From the NCBI RefSeq assembly GCF_000423145.1, contig NZ_AUHK01000001.1, positions 62,001 through 126,000 of the forward strand: 64,000 nt of DNA, in the 5' to 3' direction. The notes under the pieces are model-generated. The model was not told where the DNA came from. It saw only the letters and a program-made list of their open reading frames with translations, and did not search any database. The position numbers were made by a program, and so were the translations under genes. How positions within the stretch are numbered: the stretch's first letter is position 1; each line of letters opens with the position of its first letter. Shown piece by piece: positions 57,462 to 63,995 of this stretch. This DNA is from Helcococcus sueciensis DSM 17243 (GTDB lineage: Bacteria > Bacillota > Clostridia > Tissierellales > Peptoniphilaceae).

Positions 57462-58178
57462 CTATTGGTATCTTCCTAATACTTGATCATTGAGCGAATA
57501 CCAAAATTGATTGAAATAAGCTTCTTGTAACGCTCTATTCACATAAAATTTCGCTTTAGAGTAAAAATGTTGCAATTCTTTTATAGTTAAATTTTTTCCT
57601 TCTAATGTCATTATCTCACTATTGGAATAATCAACTACTATTTGTTTATCCATATAAAAATTGACTCTGAAAAACTTTTTCTTAACATATTTATCCATAA
57701 AGCAATAAGTATGGTATTCATTTTCTGATAATACTTTTGATTTAAGTAATTTTTCTTTAACATTTTCCTTAAATTTGAGTATATCTCTATCCTCCGAATT
57801 ATGAAACAGAGTATTCATTTCTTTAAGTTGATTTGGACTATATTTTTTTAATGCTAACACTTCTAATTTATCAATTAATTTGTCATATGTAATAGCATTT
57901 CTATATGCTTTTATGGTAAATGCTAACTCGAGTCTATTAATATCGTCACCTATTAATTTATTTACAGCATCTACAATAGATCTTTTGTCTTTTCGTCCTC
58001 TAATACTTCGTCTAAGTCCTGTCAATAAAGCTTTGGTTACAGTGTATTTAGGAACAAGGCCTTCACCTATGTATCTGTTCTCTAACCAAGATAATAACAA
58101 GAAAATTGAATCTGCATCATCATTGTACAAAAACTGATATTCAAGACTATCTTCGAAATTTGTTTTCTTTTCTTGCAT
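57462..58178 (-). CDS. hypothetical protein heading the ruvCAB operon
   Basis: I do not recognise this 238-residue protein. It appears cytoplasmic, without signal peptide or membrane helix, and is largely helical and basic. Features include LLTGLRRSIRGRKDKRSIVD (about residues 50-69) and an aromatic-rich stretch YHTYCFMDKYVKKKFFRVNFY (split here by view, about 155-175). It ends in RALQEAYFNQFWYSLND. GGGAGG precedes ATG 58178. With 7 nt to ruvC it is surely co-transcribed with ruvCAB-queA-tgt, but a role in recombination is inference from position only. Confidence 0.75.
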   Translation of the reverse strand: MQEKKTNFEDSLEYQFLYNDDADSIFLLLSWLENRYIGEGLVPKYTVTKALLTGLRRSIRGRKDKRSIVDAVNKLIGDDINRLELAFTIKAYRNAITYDKLIDKLEVLALKKYSPNQLKEMNTLFHNSEDRDILKFKENVKEKLLKSKVLSENEYHTYCFMDKYVKKKFFRVNFYMDKQIVVDYSNSEIMTLEGKNLTIKELQHFYSKAKFYVNRALQEAYFNQFWYSLNDQVLGRYQ

Positions 58179-58193
58179 ATTACCTCCCTTACA

Positions 58194-58245
58194 TTAGTAA
58201 CCATTTCGTAACTAAAATTATACTATATTAGATTATATATTTCCA
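58194..58245 (-). promoter_or_regulatory. promoter and quasi-palindrome upstream of the ruvC operon
   Basis: On the minus strand TGGAAA (58240-58245), 17 nt, and a perfect TATAAT (58217-58222). Around the predicted start lies the quasi-palindrome TTAGTAAC-N6-GTAACTAA (58194-58215, one mismatch), a possible operator. I looked for a LexA-type box and did not find one. Confidence 0.5.
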
Positions 58246-58501
58246 TTAAAAAAATAAAAAACGATGCAAATATAGCTCAAAAAAAACATGAAAATTTTTC
58301 ATATTTTCTACATTTATTGATTACATCTTAATTATGTATCATTATTTAAAAATTAAATATTTTAAATTTTTTAGATATTTATATTTATTTTTTTTTACAT
58401 TTAGATCGAATGTATATTTTATGTAAAATATAGTTAGATTTATTTATAATAAAAATATAATATGAGTTTAAATAAACTTTATTTTAAAAATGTAAATAAA
58501 A

Positions 58502-58546
58502 AACGAAGGTATACAAAATCTACTTATGATAAAGTATAACCTTCGT
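58502..58546 (-). terminator. intrinsic terminator of ldh
   Basis: Arms ACGAAGGTATAC and GTATAACCTTCGT (one bulged base) with a 20-nt loop lie 18 nt after the ldh stop. CGTTTTTTATTT follows on the minus strand. Confidence 0.82.
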
Positions 58547-58563
58547 CTAAAAAATTTATATTC

Positions 58564-59496
58564 TTATTTTATTGATTTATCAATAATATCCTTTAATATA
58601 GATACTGATTCATTCATTCTTTCTTGTTCATTATCCGTTAATGGAATTTCTAAAACATTTTTTACTCCATTTGCATTAATTATTGCCGGTACTCCTACAT
58701 AAATATCTTCATGTCCATATTCTCCACGTAAATATGCAGAAACAGAATAAATGCTATTCTCATTATTTAATATAGCTTTTGTTAAATTAGCTAATGCTGC
58801 TGCTATACCATAAAAAGTTGCACCTTTTTTATTTATAATTTCATATGCTGCATTACGGACTTTAGTGAAAGAATTCAATAAGCTATTTTCATCAACATCA
58901 TTGTGTTTAACCCATTCATCGATAGGAAGGCCACCAATATTTGCATGAGACCAAACGGCAAATTCACTATCTCCATGTTCTCCCATAATATAAGCATGAA
59001 CTGATCTTGGATCAACCTTTGAAAGTTCAGCTATTTCTTTTCTCAATCTTGATGAGTCTAACATTGTACCTGTACCAATAACTCTATTTGCATTAAATCC
59101 ACTATATTTCCATGTAGCATAAGTTAAGATATCTACCGGGTTTGATGCTACTACAAATATACCATTAAATCCAGAGCTTACAACACTAGTTACAATTTCT
59201 TTTAATATCTTTAAATTCTTTTCTACTAAGTCTAATCTTGTTTCACCAGGTTTTTGTGGTAAACCTGCAGTGATAACAACAATATCTGCATCTTTACAAT
59301 CATCATAGCTTGCAGCATAAATATCTTTAGGCGCTGTAAATGAAAGCGCATCGGATAAATCCATTGCATCGCCTTCAGCCTTATTTTTATTTACATCAAT
59401 AATACCTAGTTCTCTACCAACTCCAAGCAATGTTAATGCAAATGCATATGATGATCCAACAGCCCCATCTCCTACTAAAATAATTTTATTTTTCAT
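58564..59496 (-). CDS. ldh: L-lactate dehydrogenase
   Basis: The 310-residue enzyme reduces pyruvate to L-lactate with NADH. It has the dinucleotide motif [16 protein letters not shown] (about residues 5-20), the substrate loop [13 protein letters not shown] with the catalytic Arg, [15 protein letters not shown] and the catalytic His in [17 protein letters not shown] (about 171-187). The Gln in GLPQKPG separates it from malate dehydrogenase, which has Arg there. AAGGGGAG precedes the ATG. It is a single-gene unit with a Rex-like site in its promoter. Confidence 0.95.
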   Translation of the reverse strand: MKNKIILVGDGAVGSSYAFALTLLGVGRELGIIDVNKNKAEGDAMDLSDALSFTAPKDIYAASYDDCKDADIVVITAGLPQKPGETRLDLVEKNLKILKEIVTSVVSSGFNGIFVVASNPVDILTYATWKYSGFNANRVIGTGTMLDSSRLRKEIAELSKVDPRSVHAYIMGEHGDSEFAVWSHANIGGLPIDEWVKHNDVDENSLLNSFTKVRNAAYEIINKKGATFYGIAAALANLTKAILNNENSIYSVSAYLRGEYGHEDIYVGVPAIINANGVKNVLEIPLTDNEQERMNESVSILKDIIDKSIK

Positions 59497-59545
59497 AACA
59501 TCTCCCCTTTATAATATTTACTTATATTATACATCAAAAATTTAT

Positions 59546-59576
59546 ATTATAGTGTGATTTGTGATACATTTATCAA
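59546..59576 (-). promoter_or_regulatory. ldh promoter with Rex-like operator
   Basis: TTGTGATACATTTATCAA (59559-59576) agrees with the Rex consensus TTGTGAA-N4-TTCACAA at 11 of the 14 defined positions by my count. It overlaps a -35 candidate TTGATA, with TATAAT (59546-59551) downstream on the minus strand at a long 19-nt spacing. Rex represses fermentation genes until NADH rises. A second TATAAT lies at 59526-59531, so the actual -10 is uncertain. Confidence 0.42.
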
Positions 59577-59653
59577 TAATATATTATATATTTATAAATT
59601 ATTCCAAAAATAGTAATTAAATTAAATGAATAAATCTATCTATATTAATTATT

Positions 59654-60178
59654 TTATAAATTTTTGATTTTAGGAACTACCATATCATATATTATTTTTA
59701 ATATAATTGCATTTATAACCGCTTCTATTAACACTTTTAAGGCTCTAACTGATAATAGCGTTAAATAATTGATTCTTTGTAATTGACTAAGCCATAAAGT
59801 GTTTAAAAGTAAATGAACACCTAAATATACTAAAACTGTTCCTATAAGCAAATTAACTATATCTAGTTTTTCTCTATTTTTCATTAATAAAACACTTACA
59901 AGTCCTGGTAATAGACCTTGCAACATTGAGCTTAATGTAAATCCAAGATGATATGTACCCATTGGATTTATCATCACTCCAACTAAATCTGCAACTATAC
60001 CAGTAAGAGCTCCTGCAAATGGACCGAACATGTATCCTGATAACATTATGGGAAGTGTTCCAAATCCAATTCTAAGACTTTCTGTCAACATCACTGATAA
60101 AAATCTTGTTAAAACAATTGAAACAGCAGCAAGTATCGCTGAACTTACAAGTATTTTTGTGCTCATTCCCTTTTTCAT
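59654..60178 (-). CDS. folT: folate-family ECF transporter S component
   Basis: The 174-residue membrane protein has about five to six helices. It starts with STKILVSSAILAAVSIVLTR and carries the FolT-like segment GFGTLPIMLSGYMFGPFAGA (about residues 38-57), then GMINPMGTYHLGFTLS-type residues (here VMINPMGTYHLGFTLSS). S components bind the vitamin and dock to a shared ECF module, which is not in this window. The divergent neighbour folC strongly supports folate as substrate. GGAGG precedes the ATG. Confidence 0.88.
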   Translation of the reverse strand: MKKGMSTKILVSSAILAAVSIVLTRFLSVMLTESLRIGFGTLPIMLSGYMFGPFAGALTGIVADLVGVMINPMGTYHLGFTLSSMLQGLLPGLVSVLLMKNREKLDIVNLLIGTVLVYLGVHLLLNTLWLSQLQRINYLTLLSVRALKVLIEAVINAIILKIIYDMVVPKIKNL

Positions 60179-60214
60179 AATATATCCTCCATAATATATT
60201 AATTAAATTTCAAA

Positions 60215-60248
60215 TGTATATAGCATAGTTGTTTGACGGCTATATACA
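60215..60248. promoter_or_regulatory. inverted repeat shared by the folT and folC promoters
   Basis: TGTATATAGC and its exact complement (10-nt arms) are separated by 14 nt, spanning the folC -35 and a likely folT promoter (minus-strand TTGTAT - 16 nt - TATGCT). The spacing puts the half-sites about two helical turns apart, as expected for a dimeric regulator. A second small palindrome, TTGATA-C-TATCAA, covers the folC -10 (60252-60264). Confidence 0.5.
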
Positions 60249-60261
60249 AGTTTGATACTAT
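60233..60261 (+). promoter_or_regulatory. promoter of folC
   Basis: TTGACG (60233-60238) and TACTAT (60256-60261) are 17 nt apart, 44 nt before the chosen folC start. This shows the longer reading frame starting at 60233 is not the real coding start. Confidence 0.6.
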
Positions 60262-60304
60262 CAATTATAATTTACTAAAGGAATATTTACAAGTGAGGTG
60301 TCAA

Positions 60305-61609
60305 TTGAATAACAAATTAAATAACTTAAAAAATTATGATGAATGCTTAGATTGGATATATTCTAGAGGATCCACAAAAGGTAAACATAGCTTAGAAAAT
60401 ATTAGAAGATTACTTGATGTTTTTGACAATCCACAAGATAAAATTAAAGTAATTCATGTAGCGGGTACAAATGGTAAAGGATCTACAAGTCAATATCTTG
60501 CATCTGTACTTTCAGAAACTGTAAAATGTGGATTGTTTATTTCTCCGTATATGGAAAGTATACTTGAATCGATTTCTATAAATGGCCAACAAATTTCTGA
60601 AGAAAATTTTATAGCATATATTAATAAATTAATTCCAATAGTTGAAAATTTAGATACTGAAGGATATCACAATACCTATTTTGAAGTTCTTACTGCCATT
60701 ATGTATATGTATTTTTCTGATAATAATGTTGACATAGCAGTTGTAGAAGTAGGTCTTGGGGGATCCTTAGATTCCACTAATATTATAAAAAAACCTATCG
60801 CTTCTGTAATATCAACTATATCCTATGATCATATTAATGTACTAGGAAATACTATAGAAGAAATTGCAGAAAACAAAGCTGGAATAATTAAAGATGGATC
60901 ACCAGTATTTGTTTATCCTCAAGAATATAGTGGTGCAATGAATTCTATTGAAGAAAAATCTACTTTAGAAAAAAGTAAAATTTATACATTTTCAAAAGAA
61001 GAAATTACCGATGTTACGCTAAATTCAGAATTTAATCAATTTTCCTTTAGAAATTTTAAAGATATTAAAACGAAACTCATTGGAGTACACCAATTATATA
61101 ATGCTTCATTGGCACTTATGGTTTTAAATTATTTCAAAGATGAATTTAATTTAACTGATGATATTATCAAAAAAGGAATACTTAAAACACAAAATCATGG
61201 AAGACTTGAATTGATTCATAAAAATCCTAATGTAATAGTTGATGGAAGTCATAATGACGAAGCCATAGATGCTCTTATTGAATCACTTAAAACATATGAC
61301 TATGATAGATTAATAGTTGGATTTAGTATACTTAAAGACAAAGACTTTGAATATATTATATCTAAACTAGCAACTGTCGCTGATAAGATTATAATTACCA
61401 ATATTGATAATCCAAGAGCATTTAAGCTAGAAGATTTAAAGACAGAAGTTGAAAAAAAGTTCAACGATGTCACCTCTATTGAAAATAGGATTGAAGCATA
61501 TGAATATTCGAAATCTATTGCAAAAAATAATGATTTAGTACTTTGGTGTGGATCACTTTATTTAATAAGAGAATTTATCGTATATGAAAAAAATAATAAT
61601 TCCATTTGA
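60305..61609 (+). CDS. folC: bifunctional folylpolyglutamate/dihydrofolate synthase
   Basis: The protein (434 residues from TTG 60305, behind GAGGTG) has the Mur-ligase-family P-loop VIHVAGTNGKGSTSQYL (about residues 50-66), VEVGLGGSLDSTNII, SYDHINVLGNTIEEIAENKA and NPNVIVDGSHN. It adds glutamates to folates, trapping them in the cell. The frame is open back to 60233, but that start has no RBS and lies in the promoter. Divergent pairing with folT makes a folate salvage unit. Confidence 0.93.
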   Translation: MNNKLNNLKNYDECLDWIYSRGSTKGKHSLENIRRLLDVFDNPQDKIKVIHVAGTNGKGSTSQYLASVLSETVKCGLFISPYMESILESISINGQQISEENFIAYINKLIPIVENLDTEGYHNTYFEVLTAIMYMYFSDNNVDIAVVEVGLGGSLDSTNIIKKPIASVISTISYDHINVLGNTIEEIAENKAGIIKDGSPVFVYPQEYSGAMNSIEEKSTLEKSKIYTFSKEEITDVTLNSEFNQFSFRNFKDIKTKLIGVHQLYNASLALMVLNYFKDEFNLTDDIIKKGILKTQNHGRLELIHKNPNVIVDGSHNDEAIDALIESLKTYDYDRLIVGFSILKDKDFEYIISKLATVADKIIITNIDNPRAFKLEDLKTEVEKKFNDVTSIENRIEAYEYSKSIAKNNDLVLWCGSLYLIREFIVYEKNNNSI

Positions 61610-61658
61610 TTTTTTTATCACAATTTACTAAAATAGTATATAAAAATTAAGGAGTATT

Positions 61659-62237
61659 ATGATGAACAATAAAACATTAAAATTAGCTCAAAGCGTTGTA
61701 TTTATCGCTTTGACCTATATCGCTTTTACATATTTTCAAATAAAAATACCTGTTCCTGGAAGCGGGAATTTCACATCAATTCATTTTGGGAATATATTTT
61801 TAGTCCTTGCTGCCCTATTGATAGGTGGCGTATATGGTGGTATTGCAGGAGCAATCGGTATGACTCTAGCAGATTTAATGGACCCGGTATATGTATTAGT
61901 TGCACCAAAAACATTTGTACTAAAACTTTGTATAGGATTGATTGTTGGTTTAGTTGCTCATAAATTGAAAAAAATAAATCATTCAAATGATATGAAATAT
62001 ATTATGAAATGGTCAATAATAGCTTCAATTTGTGGAATGTCATTCAATGTTATAGCTGATCCTCTAGTAGGATATTTTTACAATTTATATCTTCTAGGAC
62101 AACCAGTAACATTTGCATCTGCTCTTGCAAAATTATCAGCTGGAGTTACCCTATTCAATGCTGTATTAACTGTTATAATTGCAAATATTATTTTTAGAGC
62201 TGTGTATCCAATTTTGAAAAAGAATAAATTGATTTAG
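61659..62237 (+). CDS. ECF transporter S component (substrate unknown)
   Basis: The 192-residue protein has about six membrane helices and the pattern of ECF S components of the DUF1393/ribofla_trS type: FTSIHFGNIFLVLAALLIGG (about residues 38-57), GAIGMTLADLMDPVYV and APKTFVLKLCIGLIVG. The substrate could be pantothenate, a thiazole or another vitamin; I cannot decide. GGAG lies 4 nt before ATG 61659 and 7 nt before ATG 61662, so the second Met is an equally good start. It follows folC by 49 nt. Confidence 0.85.
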   Translation: MMNNKTLKLAQSVVFIALTYIAFTYFQIKIPVPGSGNFTSIHFGNIFLVLAALLIGGVYGGIAGAIGMTLADLMDPVYVLVAPKTFVLKLCIGLIVGLVAHKLKKINHSNDMKYIMKWSIIASICGMSFNVIADPLVGYFYNLYLLGQPVTFASALAKLSAGVTLFNAVLTVIIANIIFRAVYPILKKNKLI

Positions 62238-62358
62238 TTTTTAATTAAAATTTATTATAAATAAAACATAATCTCTGCAACATATTTTAATTATATGCAT
62301 ATTTACAAAAATAATATTTTATACGATATATTTTATAAAAAATATTTATTTAAAATAT

Positions 62359-62387
62359 TTGACATTAAAAATATATTATGCTAATAT
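62359..62387 (+). promoter_or_regulatory. promoter of the tRNA cluster
   Basis: A perfect TTGACA (62359-62364) and TAATAT (62382-62387) are separated by 17 nt, ending 20 nt before the first tRNA, as expected for stable RNA genes. Confidence 0.75.
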
Positions 62388-62406
62388 TTATATGTTGCTA
62401 TTAAAT

Positions 62407-62483
62407 GGCGGTGTAGCTCAGTTGGCTAGAGCATACGGTTCATACCCGTAGTGTCAGCAGTTCAAATCTGTTCACCGCTACCA
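62407..62483 (+). tRNA. tRNA-Met (CAT anticodon, elongator)
   Basis: A full cloverleaf is visible: acceptor GGCGGTG pairs with CACCGCT, with a G1:T72 wobble. D stem GCTC/GAGC, anticodon loop TTCATAC, T loop TTCAAAT and an encoded CCA are present. Position 1 pairs with 72, which argues against the initiator tRNA. The CAT anticodon also allows tRNA-Ile2, but the body matches elongator Met of Bacillus. Confidence 0.93.
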
Positions 62484-62486
62484 TAT

Positions 62487-62561
62487 GCGGAAGTGGCTCA
62501 GTGGTAGAGCATCGCCTTGCCAAGGCGAGGGTCGCGAGTTCGAATCTCGTTTTCCGCTCCA
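62487..62561 (+). tRNA. tRNA-Gly (GCC anticodon)
   Basis: Acceptor GCGGAAG pairs with TTTCCGC, D stem GCTC/GAGC, anticodon stem TCGCC/GGCGA with loop TTGCCAA (anticodon GCC), T arm GCGAG-TTCGAAT-CTCGT, and encoded CCA. It lies 3 nt after tRNA-Met and is co-transcribed with it. Confidence 0.95.
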
Positions 62562-62565
62562 AAGC

Positions 62566-62595
62566 AAAAGCATCAATATATATATTGATGCTTTT
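62566..62595 (+). terminator. hairpin between tRNA-Gly and tRNA-Arg
   Basis: A perfect 30-nt palindrome (15-nt arms beginning AAAAGCATCAATATA) followed by TTTTATTTATAT, a typical intrinsic terminator for the Met-Gly transcript. The effective loop would be a few bases of the AT centre. Confidence 0.8.
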
Positions 62596-62609
62596 ATTTA
62601 TATCTATAT

Positions 62610-62686
62610 GTGTCATTAGCTCAGCTGGATAGAGCGTCTGGCTACGGACCAGAAGGTCGAGGGTTCGAATCCTTTATGACACACCA
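62610..62686 (+). tRNA. tRNA-Arg (ACG anticodon)
   Basis: Acceptor GTGTCAT pairs with ATGACAC, D stem GCTC/GAGC, anticodon stem TCTGG/CCAGA with loop CTACGGA (anticodon ACG, read as ICG after deamination), T loop TTCGAAT, and encoded CCA. It is separated from tRNA-Gly by a terminator-like hairpin. No strong promoter fits in the 14-nt gap. Confidence 0.95.
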
Positions 62687-62700
62687 TATATACGATATCT

Positions 62701-62738
62701 AAAAGAAGCATTAAGATTTAATGTTTCTTTTTTTTTTA
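62701..62738 (+). terminator. intrinsic terminator after tRNA-Arg
   Basis: 14-nt arms (AAAAGAAGCATTAA with one G:U pairing) around GAT are followed by a run of T, 14 nt after the tRNA. Confidence 0.85.
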
Positions 62739-62831
62739 TAATTTTATGAAATCAATTGTATCATGCTTTTAAGACAACTTATAGCTTTTTTTGCGTATAT
62801 TTCATTGTTAATATTCTATCCTTTATTTGTA

Positions 62832-62860
62832 TTGAAAACATTTTCATTATATATTATCAT
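62832..62860 (+). promoter_or_regulatory. promoter of the SDR gene
   Basis: TTGAAA (62832-62837) and TATCAT (62855-62860) are 17 nt apart, 30 nt before the start codon. Confidence 0.5.
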
Positions 62861-62890
62861 TATATTAGAATATATTTATAGGGGGTATAT

Positions 62891-63637
62891 ATGTTACTAA
62901 AAGATAAAGTTGCAATTATTACTGGCTCAACTAGAGGAATAGGAAATGCTATCGCTAAAGAATTCTTAAAAAATGGTGCCATTGTAGTTGTATGCGGTTC
63001 AAGAGAAAGTTCTGTACAAAAGGCTGTTGAAGCATTGAGAACTGAATTTCCTGAATCAAAAATAGATGGTAGATGGCCAGACTTATCTAAATACGAAGAT
63101 TTAGAAGATTTAACTAAATCAATTAAAGAAAAATTCGGTCGATTAGATATAATGGTAAATAATGCAGGTATTAGTGATGATATATCTACTTTTGACAAAG
63201 ATCCTGTTGAATTTGCAAAACTCATAGATCTAAATATAAACTCAGTATTCTATGGTTGTAAAGCTGCTTCAATAGTTATGAAAGAGCAAGGAGAAGGCTG
63301 CATTATCAATACTTCTTCAATGGTAAGCAAAAACGGTCAAACTACTGGTGTATCATACCCTACTTCTAAATTTGGAGTAAATGGTTTAACTATTTCTCTT
63401 GCAAGAGAATTAGGACAATATGGTATTAGAGTAAATGCAGTAGCTCCTGGAATTATAAATACAGATTTAATGCAAGCTGTTCCAAAAGAAGTTATAGAAC
63501 CTCTAATAGATGCTATACCTCTTAAAAGAATTGGTCAACCTTCCGATATTGGTAAAGGTTGCGTGTTTTTAGCAAGTGATTTGGCTTCATATGTTACAGG
63601 GGAAATCCTTCATGTTGACGGTGCAATGACAGTATAA
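62891..63637 (+). CDS. SDR-family oxidoreductase (FabG-like)
   Basis: The 248-residue short-chain dehydrogenase has the NAD(P) motif ITGSTRGIGNAIAKEF (about residues 10-25), the NNAG motif at about 89-92, catalytic Ser in INTSSMVS and the Y-x3-K pair in SYPTSKFGVNG (about 154-164). The C-terminal ends DLASYVTGEILHVDGAMTV as in 3-oxoacyl-ACP reductases. No other fatty-acid synthesis genes are adjacent, and it has its own promoter, so it may be a ketoacyl reductase or another alcohol/ketone oxidoreductase. RBS GGGGGT precedes the ATG. Confidence 0.85.
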   Translation: MLLKDKVAIITGSTRGIGNAIAKEFLKNGAIVVVCGSRESSVQKAVEALRTEFPESKIDGRWPDLSKYEDLEDLTKSIKEKFGRLDIMVNNAGISDDISTFDKDPVEFAKLIDLNINSVFYGCKAASIVMKEQGEGCIINTSSMVSKNGQTTGVSYPTSKFGVNGLTISLARELGQYGIRVNAVAPGIINTDLMQAVPKEVIEPLIDAIPLKRIGQPSDIGKGCVFLASDLASYVTGEILHVDGAMTV

Positions 63638-63705
63638 TTTATAATATAATTGAAACTTCAGTAAATTTAAATATTAATACAAAAGGTGATGATCAGAATA
63701 GATTT

Positions 63706-63758
63706 TGAACTGACCCCAAAAAGTTGGACCTAAAAATAACTTTGAGGAGGTCAGTTTT
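63706..63758. repeat. imperfect inverted repeat resembling IS3-family ends
   Basis: The left arm TGAACTGACCCCAAAAAG (from 63706, continuing GTTGGACC) resembles termini I associate with IS3/IS150-group elements. A degenerate complement, AACTTTGAGGAGGTCAGTT (63738-63756), lies 12 nt further on. The exact core is AACTGACC/GGTCAGTT. It may be a solo IS end, a tiny MITE-like relic or simply a hairpin terminator, since TTTTT follows. No transposase is visible in the window. Confidence 0.45.
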
Positions 63759-63767
63759 TAGTACCAT

Positions 63768-63813
63768 AAATAGTGTAAGAAAGAAAATTATTTCTATCTT
63801 GCACTATTTTTGT
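63768..63813 (+). terminator. intrinsic terminator before the structured leader
   Basis: 13-nt arms AAATAGTGTAAGA and TCTTGCACTATTT (one G:U) with a 16-nt loop, followed by TTTTTG. It would isolate the next transcription unit from the SDR gene. Confidence 0.75.
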
Positions 63814-63818
63814 ATAAT
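63813..63818 (+). promoter_or_regulatory. -10 element of the structured leader transcript
   Basis: A perfect TATAAT lies seven bases before GTAGT (63825-63829), the first strand of the leader's closing stem. No convincing -35 is visible because the upstream region is the terminator stem. Confidence 0.5.
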
Positions 63819-63824
63819 GAAGGA

Positions 63825-63970
63825 GTAGTATGACGAGTCAGTTTTAGGGTTAAAATATCCGTCATAAAAACAGTCAACTACCTCTTCATTATTCATATTC
63901 GGTTAAGCAGGTTGGGCAAAACGTCCGTGTCACGAGCTAAAATGAGTGTAATGGTGCAGGTAGAAACTAC
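63825..63970 (+). ncRNA. candidate structured RNA leader (possibly raiA-motif-like or a riboswitch)
   Basis: Reading by eye gives nested stems. P1 is GTAGT (63825-63829) with ACTAC (63966-63970). P2 is ATGACG (63830-63835) with CGTCAT (63860-63865), capped by TTTTA/TAAAA with a GGGT loop. P3 is CTACCT (63878-63883) with AGGTAG (63958-63963), continuing as CATTA/TAATG and TTCAT/ATGAG. Within P3, TTA-GC (63903-63908) pairs with GC-TAA (63936-63940), and GGGC (63914-63917) pairs with GTCC (63923-63926). This is a three-way junction closed at both ends, starting at the predicted transcription start. It is unlike any riboswitch I can identify with certainty. Confidence 0.6.
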
Positions 63971-63995
63971 AAATTAAAAGAAAGAGGGTAATAAA

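Larger units (their letters stand above)
58179..58563. other. 385-nt non-coding gap, AT-rich
   Basis: This gap holds the promoter of the ruvC-operon head gene at its left and the ldh terminator at its right. Between them the sequence is very AT-rich. It has one 15-nt palindrome (58288-58302, ATGAAAA-T-TTTTCAT) and no ORF, tRNA or convincing structured RNA. Confidence 0.6.

Noticed and set aside
58247-58500. Possible small RNA or phage remnant in the ldh-side gap
   Set aside because: Very AT-rich, with only short palindromes; no stable multi-stem fold, promoter-terminator pair or ORF could be supported.
60233-60304. Longer FolC reading frame starting at TTG 60233
   Set aside because: The TTG is the -35 box of the folC promoter, there is no RBS, and the FolC fold begins after 60305.
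60179-60304. THF riboswitch upstream of folT
   Set aside because: The leader is at most about 50-60 nt and lacks the conserved THF-riboswitch sequence; the inverted repeat is promoter-located.
62860-63225. 121-residue minus-strand ORF across the SDR gene
   Set aside because: Antisense shadow of the SDR coding sequence.
63830-63847. Short ORF (ATG ACG AGT CAG TTT TAG) within the structured leader
   Set aside because: Five codons only, and its start is part of stem P2. GGAG precedes it by chance at the 5' end, so a leader peptide cannot be excluded, but nothing supports it.
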